Origin: Sipunculus nudus
Taxonomy: Eukaryota; Annelida; Sipuncula; Golfingiida; Sipunculidae
Reading direction: 5' to 3'
DNA: 64,000 nt
Assembly: GCA_026874595.1 (NCBI GenBank)
Contig: CM049311.1
Coordinates: 73,348,953 to 73,412,952 of the forward strand
Part shown: piece after piece, positions 22,501 to 36,600 of the stretch
How positions within the stretch are numbered: the first letter of the stretch is position 1
Layout: every line of letters starts with the position of its first letter
Notes under the pieces: model-generated
Seen by the model: the letters and a program-made list of their open reading frames with translations, nothing else
Database searches by the model: none
What the model was told of the DNA's origin: nothing
Program-made: the position numbers and the translations under genes

Positions 22501-23829
22501 TGTAAGAACCTTAAATCCTTATCTTGAGAGCTAAAAGTCTGCTTCTGTGAATCGAAAGCGTTTAAGTACATTTAAACAAATTGGATAGACAGATAGACTG
22601 GAGTGCCCTTTTATCATTGTTTAAAACACCCCATGCTAAGACACGAGTTCAGATTACAGACTCGCACTTTTATATTGCTATGCACGTGATAAAACGTGAG
22701 GTAAGTATCAAGGGACAGTTCAAATACAGTTTAGTCACATTTCTTGTGCATGTATCGAATACTATTGGGACATTTGATTTTCTAATTTTTCTATCCCTAT
22801 TTGTTTAATAATTGCATGTGAGCAGTGCGACTAAAATCTACAAACAGTGTATCGGGAAATTGTGCGGGGAGTAGATGGGGGGTAGATATAACATAATCAT
22901 ATTCTCAGGGTACATATAGCCGCCTGACCTAGAAGTTCACCTGACTTGATTGTTCAAAGCGTTTAGATGGCACACACTTTATATAACGGCTGGTTCTATG
23001 ACTAGAGCAGGGGAAAGAGATTGTTTGACTGTTAAAAGAATATGGAAGAATTTAGAGTAGATAAAATGTGAAGTCCACCGCATATATTAAGAGTAAATAT
23101 TGTAACGAGTCAGTTGTGACAAGTTTTAAAAACCGCCATAAAATCTACAAGGATAATATAGTTTAACAATATAGATGCTATAGATGAATTTATTTTCTTT
23201 TTGTGTCGTACCTTTACGATGATTCAGGGATTAGTTTAGGTCCAGACACATGAGCACCTGCTGTTTGATCTACCATTTCTTCACGTCGGTATGTGTTTTC
23301 TGTCAGATAATTTCATGGCCTTGTCTGTACAACAACTGCTGTAGCTGTCAGATTAAGTCGGAAGGCAAAGTGTTCTCATGCTTCTTTTTACTGTTATTTC
23401 TTTGAGTGCCAGTGAACATACTGTCAAATAGGAGAGTTCGAGTATGATGTTGGCAGGAACAGAAAATATAGAGATCAGATGATATTAATACCGAACCTGA
23501 AACCAATAAAACCAAGTTCATAACAGCCGTATGCTTTTATACTTTATTCGTCTCTGTTTGGGGAGACTGTTATGTGACTTTTTCTCTAGCCCATGGACCA
23601 TTAAATGGTCCAACTCATTGGACTTGAAACCTTTTTAAATGAATTAATTTGTGGACCAAAAAAAACATAGCAACGATCACTTGCAATGCATTCTAGGGCA
23701 AATATAACCAGATGTGTTGGTATTATATAATATGGCGGCCATCTTGGATTTAGATTTTTTAAATATATTTTTTCCCTCAAATAATTATATAACAAATTCG
23801 TGTTCAGAATGGAACAAAATGGTATCCTG

Positions 23830-26060
23830 TATTAGGTTAAAATCATAGAACATATTCTTTCCAGCGTATGGTGCTGTAGAGCTTTTTTCTAGAATGCACT
23901 TATAAAATTTATTTTGTACCTTTAGCATTAGTACCTTTAGCGTTATTTCTTATTTTTCATAGCCCCACAGTTCTGAACCATATAATAAAACCCGTGTGAC
24001 CATACAACAAAATAGATAAAAAAGCTGGATTACTGATAGACAACTGTATTTATATTATAAAGTTTATATGTGGGTCACTGCTCTGTTGGCTTGCATTGCC
24101 TGAGATCCCTGGTGCCTTCCCTCCTTTCATTTCAAATATGGCTTTCTGTACTTCATTTTGTGGTATGAGTCCAACAAGCTCTGTATCATTTTCACTATCT
24201 AAAATATATTTTATATATTCATATGTATAATTCTTAAATTCTTAACTAATTTCATGTTTGATATATTTATGAGTCCTTCAAAATGCTTGCACCAAGATCT
24301 CATATTTTTCCACATGGAATAAGTGTCTTGTGCACATATTAATTTTTGCACCTCTGAAGATTGCCTTCTTTTCTTCACAAAACCTTTTAAACCTCTGTTT
24401 TATTTGTTGGTAGTTAAGTAAGTCCCCACCAGATATTGTACACCTATACTTATCCAGAGTATCATCTTTTTCATTTTTCCAAATTTCACATTCTTTGTCC
24501 CGCTTGTTTGGTTGCTTTAGTTTCATTTTATCGATGAAGTTTTGTTTCCATCTAGTAGATGTATTTTGGCAAATACTATAACCAATGCCTCACTATCTTT
24601 GTCGGGATCTGTTGCTTATATTTCACTGAATGTGTTAGAATGTAATGCACATTCGATTCGTTTTAAAAATTTAGAAATATTTGTTAATATTCATAAGTCT
24701 TTTAAAACTTAACCCATCTGACAGTATATACATAATCCTTAACCACATGAAACAGACAACAACTAACAATTATATAATCAACTACACTGTAACCATAAGA
24801 AGTTAAACACGCCAAACCTCATGGTATACTTCAACAATTCCTGCCAAAGTATCTACTGATAAATGTTCCAGCCTGTTAATACCATTTTCACCCACACAGC
24901 ATGATCAAGCTGCTGGCGCAATATAGGAACAAACTAAGGCCAAATCTTGATCTTCATTCATCCATGCACCATTCATAATTTATATGATGATATCTGCTAA
25001 TTTAATGATATTCTTTTTCATTCCTGTTACTTTAAGTTGCACATAGATTAATTAAACCCCTCCGCTCCCTAATCTCTTCCTGACTATTCCATAACCACAG
25101 TGCCCATGAAATGCGTCAGAAAAATTCATCATCCTTGGTTATCTAGGTCTCAGTGATGCATACAATATTGAAGTCCATTTGTATTCCACGTTGCTGGTGT
25201 AATAATATCTGTTTGGCAATTTTTTTCATCAGTATTATTGATATCATTAGTATGTGAATTAAATTCACTTCTTACCTGTACATGATGTGCTCTCTTATCC
25301 TCTATGTTAGTAAGTACAGTTGGAGTTGTAGTGTTATTTTCTGTTAGTTAAATCTTTTGTTCTTCATTATCTGGCAATATCTGCAATACAAAAGTCACAT
25401 ATCATCAAATTATTAACACATGCTTCAAATTGATAATGACCCTGGCCTATCTTTATTACTTTCTTTTAAGAAGTTGCTTATTATTAGTAGAATAACCCCA
25501 GATATATGTCTGATTATCAATTATCAAATAGTCATAAGACAACTATGCATAACTATCTTTCCTTGCCTGAAAAAAATGAGGAATTAGATACCCCTAGCTA
25601 CCCTCAATCCCTCACTATAGTCATGAGCAGTCTTTACATCTGAATTTCTCAACTTTACTGTAGCCTGTTCTATGACCATTTTATTTTAGTTGAATTTACC
25701 AAATTTAACAATGACAGGTCTTGGTTAACCTCTACTGTTACTTTACTGTCAGTCCATGTATTCTTTTAAGTTCTAATTTATCATCAGTCTCACAGTCTAT
25801 ACCAATCTTTTCCCTCCCTACTTTCCTGATTTTCGGTTCACATTCTTTCCAGGATTCTTTCCTCTCACTTTCAGGAATCCCATGGAAGATGACATTTTGT
25901 CTCCTCGACTGGTCTTCCAGCTGGCTGCACTGCTTTCTCTGCTGCCAATTCTCCTGTTCCAGTTTTTTCGACCGTCTCAGTCACGTTTTGGTGCCTCAAT
26001 CCGTTTGTCGAAAGGACGTACCTATGTCTGTGCTATGTGTGTGCACGCCACCGTATCCGC
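23830..26060 (-). mobile_element. Decayed non-LTR retrotransposon (LINE), minus strand
   Basis: Reading down the minus strand gives: an ORF1 coiled-coil/RRM-like segment with RQNVIFHGIPESERKESW and RPVIVKFGKFN (about 26040-25690); an endonuclease fragment MDFNIVCITET (about 25180-25146); an ORF2 linker DKECEIWKNEKDD and RFKRFCEEKKAIF (24526-24278); the RT entry motif EVQKAIFEMKGGKAPG (about 24170-24100); and a C-terminal fragment with VLLYGSELWGYE (about 23990-23950). Each piece is broken by stops or frameshifts. The central RT domain is missing between 24100 and 24010. It is of the CR1/L2/L1-like two-ORF type, family not resolved. Confidence 0.7.
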
Positions 26061-26335
26061 TCCGGCCTGATCGTGTTACTCCACATACAAAGATTGTAGT
26101 TCCATTTTCATTTAGTTCATTGCCACTGTTGCGCGCGCCTCAATACTCATGTGCTAACATAGTACCGCGCATGATTATTGTTTTTTACTTTTGCTATCGC
26201 TAGATTGCTTTGGCGGGCCTTGGTTTAGTTCACAATATCCACAAAGCGTTAGCAGAGTTGCCATGACCACAACTAAACGCAGCCCCTTCCAAAAGTAAGC
26301 AGTTTTGCAGCAGATGTGATGCAGATGTTCATTCA

Positions 26336-26562
26336 TGTGTGCTCTTCTGGAGTACTGCTTTCATGGAGCAGATCTGTGTGCTTTCCGGGAGCAGACCAAG
26401 TGCTCTCCTGGAGCAGACCTGTGTGCTCTCCTGGAGCAGTGCTCTCCAAATGCAGACCAGTGTGCTTTCCTGGAGCGGTGCTCTGCCGGAGCAGACCTAT
26501 GTGCTCTCCGGGAGCAGGCCTGTGTACTCCCGGGAACAGTGCTGTCCTAGAGCAGACCCGTG
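26336..26562. repeat. Minisatellite, about 26-bp imperfect units
   Basis: About nine imperfect units of 'GTGCTCTCCTGGAGCAGACC' type. All three plus-strand frames stay open through it, giving cysteine-rich low-complexity translations that are not genes. Confidence 0.85.
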
Positions 26563-26564
26563 TT

Positions 26565-26883
26565 AATGGTCTTTCAACTCACATTCTCTCTTTCCAACTT
26601 CTTTTTTTTTATGAATCTTGTTGATTAGTGCCCACTCATCAGCATCCTCTTTTACACCATTGTCAGAAGCAAGGATAAACATATACCTTTCAATGTGTAG
26701 AATAGACCTTTAGTAATGATATACACTTAAAAATAGCTTAATCTTTCATTTTCCCAGAGATGGCGAGGATACACATCACAGCATTTTTCAATCTCTGAGA
26801 TGTTCCACTGACGTGCATAAAATAGAACTTTAAAAAGAAAAAAAAATGAGTAAAATAACAGTTCAAAATATTCTTTAAAGAAG

Positions 26884-26929
<46 letters not shown>

Positions 26930-29049
26930 TGTACAAACATGAAAATTTATGAAGATTCCTGGACAGACAAATGGCAAGGTCACAACGTTTCAATGATTTA
27001 AATACTGTTTATGTTGTTAGAATGTATATTGTTACCACGATCACTGTTTAAATAACTTACATGTGTTAAAGATTTAAATAAATGGAAGGAAACCCTCTGG
27101 ATTGTAAGGTGGGCACAAATTTGGAAACAAATGATTTAATGTAAACAGCCTTAAACTGTGCACTTAAACTTGTGAGAGAATCCATAAGAAGCATGAATGC
27201 TTTTCAAGCTCTTATGGTTTTTGTGCACAGCAATCAGGAAGGTTTGTTATTTAACTGTAAGAATGTATAATTCAAATAAGGCAGATGTGTTATATCGTTA
27301 AATCGGACATTGAGGTTGATAGAGTGTGGAAATGTAGGCCCTGTGGCCCTTTTTCTAAATTAAGCTATGTTCTGTTCATCCTCCCAACTCCTGGTTTCCA
27401 AATGTCCTACTTCAGCCTAAACGGGAGAGGCCGATTACCCGAATGCGGATGCTTCATATAACATTGTTCCGTAATCCATAACTGTGCTACTAACATTAGG
27501 CCGTCAAATAGCGAAATGGTAGAAGGTACAAAAGAACTACAAAAGTGCTAATAATACCCATCAAAATACATCCGTTCGCGTCTTTGTTAGTAAATGAGTC
27601 TTTCTGACAACAAATTTCTCCATTAACATGTTCTTACCTTAATATTTTAATAAAGCATTATTCCATAACGATCCTTGTCAGCCCGCTGTGATTTAAACAT
27701 AACAAACATGATGAACGTGTTGTCAGTGAATCGTGATTGAATAGTATCCTGCACAGACCCCTATGAACGCCCGCTTTATCCTTAACCGGTAGCGATAAGA
27801 TAAAAGAAGAGTCCTAGTCTAGTTCCCGTTGCAATGGACTGTGGGGCATTTTACATAATTATGGCGATTTCTTCTCTATGTAAACATTAGGGCTCTTGGT
27901 AAAAGTATGGATGTGCAGGGCAATTCGGCAAATATCTAAGGGAACAAAAAGTTAACTATCTTATCTTTTGAAAGCTAGAAGTATGGCCTCCTCCCCTGCC
28001 TGACCAGTGTTGTGCTTATAACAAGGTTATTTATGCGGGCTTGGCAAGTACTAATGGATTCCTTTCGTACTTGCAATATCAGACTAGATTTTATTTCTGT
28101 ATGAGGGCGAATTCCGCATAAAAATTATCCCCTCCCCAAAGGATGCCTAAAACTATGAAAAAACTTTTCAACCTCTCATTTCTTATTTAGCAACTGAGGG
28201 AGATCACTGATGCCAGTGTCCCTGTGTCGATCACAATAAAATGCTTTCATCTTTGGTTGTCAATGAAATTCAGGCATTACATCTATGAAACATTTTAAAA
28301 TGTGTAAAAATGGCGGTCTGGACTTAGGGAGAGGGGGACGGGGCTACGTTATTATTACCTATTGATTTCAGCAAACCTTCTAAATCTGCTGTCCACCGCA
28401 ATAGGCCTATCATTTTATCGCACCCTCTACCTCAAAACAGTAAATGTTCAAAATCCCTGCTCCAAACTTAAGAAAATATAAATGATCGCTACTAGCACTA
28501 TCTCACAGCGGCAGTGCGTGAGCATCTGCTGAAAATCTGCTCTCTTAAATAAACATTTTTACATCTTGAGGGAGCATAGAAATAGCAGGAGGTGCTTTAT
28601 CTGCCCAGATGACTACTTTAGGACTACACATTGTCAGTGTAACTGCTGTATATATATACTGCGATTCAGTAGAAATAGAGCATATATTGTAAAACTGCTG
28701 ATTCTCGCAGCAGAAATAAAACAAAATTCACCAGCAGGTAGTAAGATCTGCTGGATTGCTGCTCCAGTTGTCAGCATAAAAATAAGTACAATCTCAGCGG
28801 AATACATCAGCGGCTCCAAAAGTAGCATATGCTGAACTTTGGTACGGGAAGGTCAAGGACGTACCTGTCGTTACTATAACCCCTGCTTGGATAGTTTCTT
28901 TCACATTCAGTTGTGAAAACAAACTATTTGGTCCCTCTTGTACTTTATTTCAAGGAAAGGCTCTCCTTACGTCTCAATTGGTCTTAATCAAATATATATT
29001 ACCGGGAGACGAGGTAAAGGACATGTTGCCGGTTCTGCCGCCAGGTGTC

Positions 29050-29118
<69 letters not shown>

Positions 29119-30060
29119 GGGGGATTACCCTTCTACGCCTGCGAGTCACCTCCCCTCTGGTAGGAGCGACCTGTTACCCAAACGACGACATTTTGAGGTT
29201 GGGGTTGGCTTAGTGATAAATTGTTTTGTAAAGAGGCCATATATCGTCATAGACGGGACAATATATGCCCTGGTGGGTTGTGGTGTAGTGAAAAGCTGTT
29301 GGATATGTTGCATAAGCCCGCGTCTACGGATACATCCCTTTTGATTGGGCTTCATCACTTTAAGTCTCTCAGTTTTACAACTGGTGGAAGGAATTGATGA
29401 TATCTGAATTTATAGAGAAGAATATATATAGAGATGACTGAATCTTGTAAAGATACACACAATGCGTGATTCACTTTATTGATTTGCAGGATTTGCTTTC
29501 ATATTTCTATGATTGAAACTACCTGCACACAATAAATTACCTTTGTTGCGCTAAATTGGACCAAATGACAATTGCTTTAGGTAGGTATGTTTTCTAATTT
29601 CAAACTTACACCTTTTACGGAGTTTTTCCAGAGACGAAATAGTCATGTATGGAAGCATTCGGATCATGCACTAATATTAGGAATATAATAGTGGGATATT
29701 TGTGATATGGTGAATTAATTTCCCTGGCATTATTTAATGAAAATTGTTAAGTAACACCAAACCATAAAAACTTTGAATTCAGCATTCCTATTTTTCTTAA
29801 ATAATTAATATTAATTTGCTGTACTTTATTTCAGTAGCTTAGCTGGTCCTGTAGGCAGCTGTATGACACATAGTGGTGGTTAATTAATGTTTCCCTTTCA
29901 GTATTATGAGTATGATGACCCATGAGTTACATGTTCATTTGGTATCATTATCGTCAAACACACATATATCTCCCCATATTTTTTCTCACCAGTTCTGTAT
30001 TAACGTTGGTATTACATTGTTCAAATTAAATGATAATCTAAATAAAATATTCGGAAAAAG
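26565..30060. other. Intergenic region, no gene seen
   Basis: It contains (TA)n tracts at 26893-26927 and 29053-29117. Directly after the second tract is a segment (29150-29240) that resembles 52000-52080, an interspersed repeat with GACCTGTTACCCAAACGACG. No exon with supporting motifs was found on either strand. Confidence 0.5.
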
Positions 30061-30067
30061 CACCATC

Positions 30068-30073
30068 TTTATT
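30068..30073 (-). terminator. Polyadenylation signal of the SLC5 gene
   Basis: AATAAA on the minus strand, 160 bases downstream of the stop codon at 30233-30235. Confidence 0.6.
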
Positions 30074-30232
30074 CTGTGACTTACACAATAACAAAATACG
30101 CATAATATTTGTTTTAGATATCTGCCAACACATACATATTTAACTATTAAAAATAGATATATTCTTGTTGCAGGTTACATTGATGCGTGGAGCTGATCGG
30201 CCATTTAGTGTCACGTCTTCGATACTGATGTT

Positions 30233-30406
30233 TCATAACCTGTCATTGTCCACGGCAATGTAACTGATAGGTTTGGGGTCTCCGCTGGAAAACTCCATCG
30301 CCATGGGTGAGTCAATTTCAGCTTTACTGATACTATTGTTATTTCTGTAGAAGCCGATGTGTTTATCGACAAAATCCCGGTCCATATCCTGATCAACAGG
30401 GTATTC
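30233..30406 (-). CDS. SLC5 exon 17, cytoplasmic tail and stop
   Basis: 57 codons from EYPVDQDMDRDF to SYIAVDNDRL and TGA, hydrophilic with several Ser. Acceptor TTTTTAG. Confidence 0.88.
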   Translation of the reverse strand, partial: EYPVDQDMDRDFVDKHIGFYRNNNSISKAEIDSPMAMEFSSGDPKPISYIAVDNDRL

Positions 30407-33400
30407 CTAAAAAGGAGACATTTATAATTTAAAAAAAAACAGGAGTGGTACCAATACTTATTTATTTATTGATAAAATAACTAAAAAACTCAAGATCGAA
30501 CTGTCAAGAGCACATAAGCCTTTAAACGTGTCACCTTGTCGTCTGTGCCCTCAGGCCTGTCGTGGTCCACCCCACACCAGAAGAACCGACGAACTGACTC
30601 AGGACAACACCAGCACAAGTAGTTACCGATCGGGAGCACCAAACTGGGCTTAAGGTTAGACACATCGTAACGCCCTGGAAAGATATTATGATAAGATAGT
30701 TAAAAAAAAACACAAACCCATTGTCTTCTGATGAGATTCAACACTAATAATCCAAATTAACTTAGTGTAATTAGGGTCATTGCTACCTACTATGGTTATG
30801 TTTATATGTTTCTGCGTTTTATTTATTTTGTCCAAAAGTACTGAATGAATTTAGTTGACATTATGTGGAACGATGGAACCTGAGGGAAAAGTAAAAGAAA
30901 ACAAAATTGGGATCGATCGGTAAAACTAAATGCTGATCTGAATACGGAAGTCAAACGTGCTCTTTCCTGTCTGCTGTCCAGTTTGTTTCTCCCGGATAAC
31001 AGAAAAAATATGCATTTGACATGTGATAACTTGATTTCATATGGAGAACAATAATTTATAAAAGGAAAACCAGGTGACCTGTGTAAAATGGCTAGGTTAT
31101 ATAACAAAACTATAATTCAATTTAAGTATTATTGAATTGGTTCTGCTGGATTCTTAAAAAGTGAGACAGGATCAGATGGTCAAGGAAGAAAAGCCCAGGT
31201 TGAGCATTAATTTAATCTGTAATTCATCCTGACTATAAATTGTAAATTAATTTAATCAAATAATTTATAAATGAACATTTCAGAACTACAGATTCTCGTT
31301 TTTTTCCTTATCCACATTTTGAGGTTATCTATACTAATATATGTATCTCACTGTTAAATTCGAGTTAATTTTACACTTTTAAGAGACGATGAAGTCAGAT
31401 GATTGAAAAACAGATTTATTAAATATCGAGGCCTTCCGAATATGGATGTAATTTCAGTTTTATTGAACCAATAGATGAAAAACCATTTAATTACATAATG
31501 ATCCATTCAAATAAAACAATTATTCAGCTTGTGTAGTTCATGATTTATTAAATATCGAGGCCTTCCCAATTTTGATGTAATTTCAGTTTTAATTGAACCA
31601 ATATATGAAACTTTATTTAATGACATAATGATATATTAAAATAAAAAACTAATTCAGCATGTGTACTTCATGGTTCAATTTGTTAAATAATACCACCACA
31701 GATTTATATATAATACTGCCCTGTATGGTTATAATGATATCATACTTATATAAATGACTGTGGGCCACCATGGTCCCCCGTCCCCCCGCCCTTAGTCACA
31801 AAAGATAGCTTTACTGGGAAAATAATGCGATAGGTACAAAGCATTGTCTCTCTATATAGCATCCAGCAAAACAGAATCCGTCTGGTAGCAGGACATTCGG
31901 GAACAAAATGAACACATTTTGTTTTTGCGTTAGACCCCCAGTAAGGTTGATTCTCACAAACTTGTTTCTGGGCACAATATAAGTCCTATAGTGACAAATT
32001 TGAACCTACTATTATTTTTCACCATGACCTTATTTCCGAGGTTGTAGACACCATAGTCAATCGCCCATTGTATTTCCTGGTTCCTTTATTGGATAACATA
32101 GAAATTTTTGTTTAGTTGAACCGAAGAAACATGATTGAAAATAAGGTTAACTGATCTAACTGGATCTCTGCAATTGCCGAGCGATCGCAAAGGGAGACTT
32201 GAATGCCCTTCAAACCGCTGACCCATGGTGTTCCAACATCTCCCCCTCCCAGGTTTTGCAAGTTAGCTATTACAGTTAAAATGTTCACAAGTATTAAACT
32301 ATAAATGAAGGATTAAATATGATTTCCAATTAATTATTGCACATTTAAGAATAAACTTGTAGTAATTGCTCGCTTTGTCAGAAGGTACAGTTTAACCCTT
32401 TACTGTTCAAGGGATCAAGATGTCAATCCCTGAGCGGCCCATTCGGCAGTAAAGATTTAAAATATCTGCGATCAAATTCGGTCTGAACGACAAGAGGTAA
32501 GCAAAGATATATATCTTGCCGTGAATACATGACTCAGTTGGCTTTTATATTGGGCTGGCAAGCTAATACGCTGGTCGTAGAGAGGGCCGAGATGGCGATA
32601 ATATATATCTTAATACAAGATGCTAATATGTAACATGTTAACTGGAACCCCTCAAGTAATGAGAGATTATGTTGTAGTTGTGTCATGATTTTTTAAATTT
32701 CAAACATTGTTTCCAGATCTTGATATGTTTATTTTGAGATCACGAACAATTGATTTCAAAATCACGAATTTTAACTTCCCGTTTGTGTTGTAACAACCAA
32801 ATACTTTGCATTTGAGATACATCATGCGATGCCTTTCTCATAATATAAGAAGCCAGGACTTTGAGAAATAATTTTTTTTGTGTAAACCCCAGAAAACAAT
32901 AACAAGTTGGCCATGGGCCAAAACGCAAAGAACAATCTGACACACCAGTAGAACCCGTAGCACATAAACAGTACGTATATAGGTCAGATGACCTAATTTG
33001 GCGTATATAAGGTTTACCAGAACCTTTCTGCGTATTCATTTTGAACATTGTAAGTTATTATAATTTCTGCTTGTCAAGCATTAGTAGTCTGCATTACACT
33101 GACTACACCCAAAACACTATGAAAGTTGAGTTGAAAACACCATTTCAGCTATGGTTCAACATAAATGGTGTTTAAATATTGAATCATTCTGATGGTTGAA
33201 AATGCTATTTTTCAGTAACTCAGTTCACAGTTATTTAGTTCTGGTTATTCTGAAGAATGATTTAACATTATATGTAACTCAAAGATTATATTTTCCGACT
33301 TATCTTCGGAAAAGTGGGATAAACCACTTCAGAAATATACCTTCACTAAAGCCTAAAGTAGTTCTAGTCGACCGAGTTAAATCTTAGATGAATTAATTCA

Positions 33401-33631
33401 ATGAATTGATACTTTAAATGATCTCGAGCTCGTTTAAATATGAATTCATTTCTTTCAGTATTTGTCTTTCTTAAGGGCTAACTTCATTGTTCTGAGCTAT
33501 CCTGAAAGTAAGCATTATTACAACAAAAACGGGGTTAGTGTTAGTTTATGATCTGGAAATAAATAATTCGACACCTGGAATAATAGTTTAAAACATCAAA
33601 TTATAAAAACAATCTCCGCCTCTCAATGAAC

Positions 33632-33686
<55 letters not shown>

Positions 33687-36600
33687 CATATATATATGTA
33701 TATATCCTATAATATAAAACGTTTAGCAAAAACGTGCATTATTGCAACACTTTTGTTTCCTTTACAATCACAGCAGACACCTTTTATCATAAATGGCTTG
33801 TGATAAGGTGTTATGAGACATAGCGCTGTGATGGCGCTGAGATAAAGAGGGGCTGGTACCGTAAATAATTATAAAGATATTTTTCCGGTACAGTGTGTAA
33901 GTGTGTGAGTGGTTACTTAACAACATAAAACCCACCAGTTAACAAGGATGTGATGATGCCAACAATGATGACAGTCAATGGGCCGACGGCCGGTATCCAA
34001 GCGAAAGATACGCGGAACAAGGCAAATATTGACTCTGGCGGTCTGTGTTGTAATAAGAAAGACGATTTAAATTATTATCAAGATATGTGCACGAATGTCA
34101 AACAAATTTAATATTTAATGAAGCCAATGAAAATGAAAATAAGGGTAACTTTTGCATCATATATTTACAAAGAAAAATTTTAACTTACGGATCTGTCGGG
34201 TTTGGGAGGGCCGTTGCGTTGCCACTGAAAGTACAATTAGTGACATCTGTCGGCAGCCGGTATCTGTGAGGTACAGTGATGTAAGCTCCAATGTTCATCA
34301 CCAGAGTCAGGGCCATGGATGCTATACTGCCGACGATGCCACCCTGTAAGTATGACAGCAAAATAAAAGATACAGCGACGGTTTGTGAACTGAACTGGTA
34401 TCATCAAGTCCTAACAACAAACCATGTCGTCCACTGACCATGATAAAAAAGGTAAATTAAAGTGTTTGCAATCACAAGTGATTGAAATACATGATTGTAT
34501 ATTTATACAACAATATTATATTATCTTCAGTCAATGCTTTCTTAAAGCCAGTTATTATAACATAAATAAATATAGTTTGTAATTCTTTTAAGATCCTTCC
34601 TCTATAAGTGATTATATATCGTGGGTGTTAAACCTTTACTTACAATACCATTAGTGAAAGGGAAGAGAATGCCAAGGGCTACAGTCCCGTCATAGGCGCC
34701 AAGAGCGCTCCAATAATGCGGTTACCTATCTGTTGAAGAAAAAAACATGGTTACAGTGATGACCTTTCGTTAATCTTTTATTCAGTATGAAGCTAATAAG
34801 CGAACATTCATCAGTAATAAAGCTATATTTTAACGATTATGGATTTAGTAAACGACCATGATCGAATTAAAGATAGAGGGGAACCTGTCTGAAAGACCAC
34901 TTGTGTAATAAGACAACTTGTTTAATAAGAGCACCTGTTTATTATGACCACCCTTGAGTTCATCTTTCACCAATCACATTGGTAATAATTGATCTGACTA
35001 ATAAAGCTGCCCGTGTATCAAGACTACTTTTGGATAGTCCCAAGGTCTTATTACACAGGTATCACTGTATATACTGGATATCTCTATTAAATTAATGTAA
35101 TAATGTAATATTGATACCTGAATGACGTGGCCAGACAAGATTTCCATGAAGAAGGCCACGGCAATTGCCAAAACGCCATAAATCAACACTGAAGCAGAAA
35201 TCATTTACATTGATTAAGCCGTATGTAAGCTTCCGGTGAGTTATATTACCTCTCCACAAGTAGAGGTGTTTAAAGCCCGTTTACATCGACTGGATATCAA
35301 AGGATACGACAATATACATGATACCATTGACGGTCATTAAATACATCCTGGTCATCACTGGTGGTTATTGACAGTACAAATTTTGGATATATTTGGTTTA
35401 AGCGCAGGTAGTTACAGGTAATCGTACATTATCTTTTATTCTTGAATCGGTGGCCGCCTATATATCATGCGACAGTTTTTACGATCGTCTTGCAATCGCA
35501 ATCAACAATATACCTCTACAACAAAATGTATTCGTTACCTAGTCACCAGCTCTGCCCTCACAGACTGCTGCAAACAGTACCATAGCATAATCGTTTCTGG
35601 GCAAAGAAGGCAAGATTTTACGAGACTAGAGTGGGTAGAACTTATCAAATGCCACATGTTACAACCCCGAAGGAATCGACACTCCAGGTTTTCTAAACGG
35701 TGAACTTAACCGGCTGAAACTCACACATACACTCCAAAAGATGAAAAAGGCATGATCAACCAAAAAAAAAAAAATAAAATAAAATAAAATACATTAAAAG
35801 CACACTTACTCTTCTCTAGAGAGGAGTTCCACACACATGTAATATATTGTTTAAAATACGAAATTGATTATTTTTTGAGTTGATAACTAATGATGCATGT
35901 TCCAGAGTACAGGAGTTAATGGTGGATTTTTGCCCTACCTAATAGTTTTGTAATAAAGGCCTTGTATTCTTCCTTCTTCCCTTTAAATCTCGGTTCCATG
36001 ATGTCTTTCCAAGTGACAGCAGAAAGTGAGTTCATTGAAGACGACAGGGAGCTATAATGAAGAAAAAAAATAATACTTCTTGTTTATACTGTTTGAAAAA
36101 TATGCGAAATGGTTGTCACACGTCAAAATGTGATAGAATAATTGTCATGTAAGGTTATATATCCAGATTTATGACATACACCGGTATAGATATTAGATTT
36201 GTAGTGGACAGCGGTAGTCAGTCATACATCTGTATAAAAGTTAGATTTATGGTGGGCAGCGGAAGTCGAGAGCACGGTGTTATGTAGAAAGGTTACCGTC
36301 GTATCATTTATTGGAAGGCAGAGCTGGACACTCGTACGTGTCTCTGTATTATGGACATTGCTGAAGTCTGATTAGCTAATGTGATGTTACGTTCAAATGA
36401 AACAGTATAAAGCATGTCTTATGTCGGGATACAGTTCATTTAACCAGGAGTATCCCTGATAAAGCATTATACACAGCCGACTTTTGACGGCTATGTTTGA
36501 TGTATACGTAGCAAGAAGGATTTGTTGGATTACCGTGTTGAGTAGAAGGCCATTCTAGCTTTTAGAATCAGTTCGGGGATTGTCAGGATATCAGCTGTGA

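Larger units (their letters stand above)
17850..23600. repeat. Second duplicated block, copy A
   Basis: Matches 45400-51440 in the same orientation in patches: 17920-18163 and 19921-20240 with 45460-46110, 20595-20690 with 49835-49915, 22510-22760 with 49900-50160, and 22870-23600 with 50630-51440. Between patches the two copies hold different insertions. The identity looks lower than in the GRL duplication. Confidence 0.7.
30675..33935. other. SLC5 intron 15 (3.3 kb)
   Basis: The intron contains a 129-bp tandem duplication (31413-31670) and a (TA)n tract at 33634-33682. Open frames inside (for example 32740-33048, minus) show no domain. Confidence 0.7.

Noticed and set aside
26316-26624. 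Cysteine-rich open frames of 71-102 codons in three plus-strand frames
   Set aside because: Minisatellite translations; the same repeat is open in every forward frame.
28938-29344. Open frames with long Tyr-Ile runs (also at 11934, 26727, 51862 and 58531)
   Set aside because: They are translations of (TA)n microsatellites.
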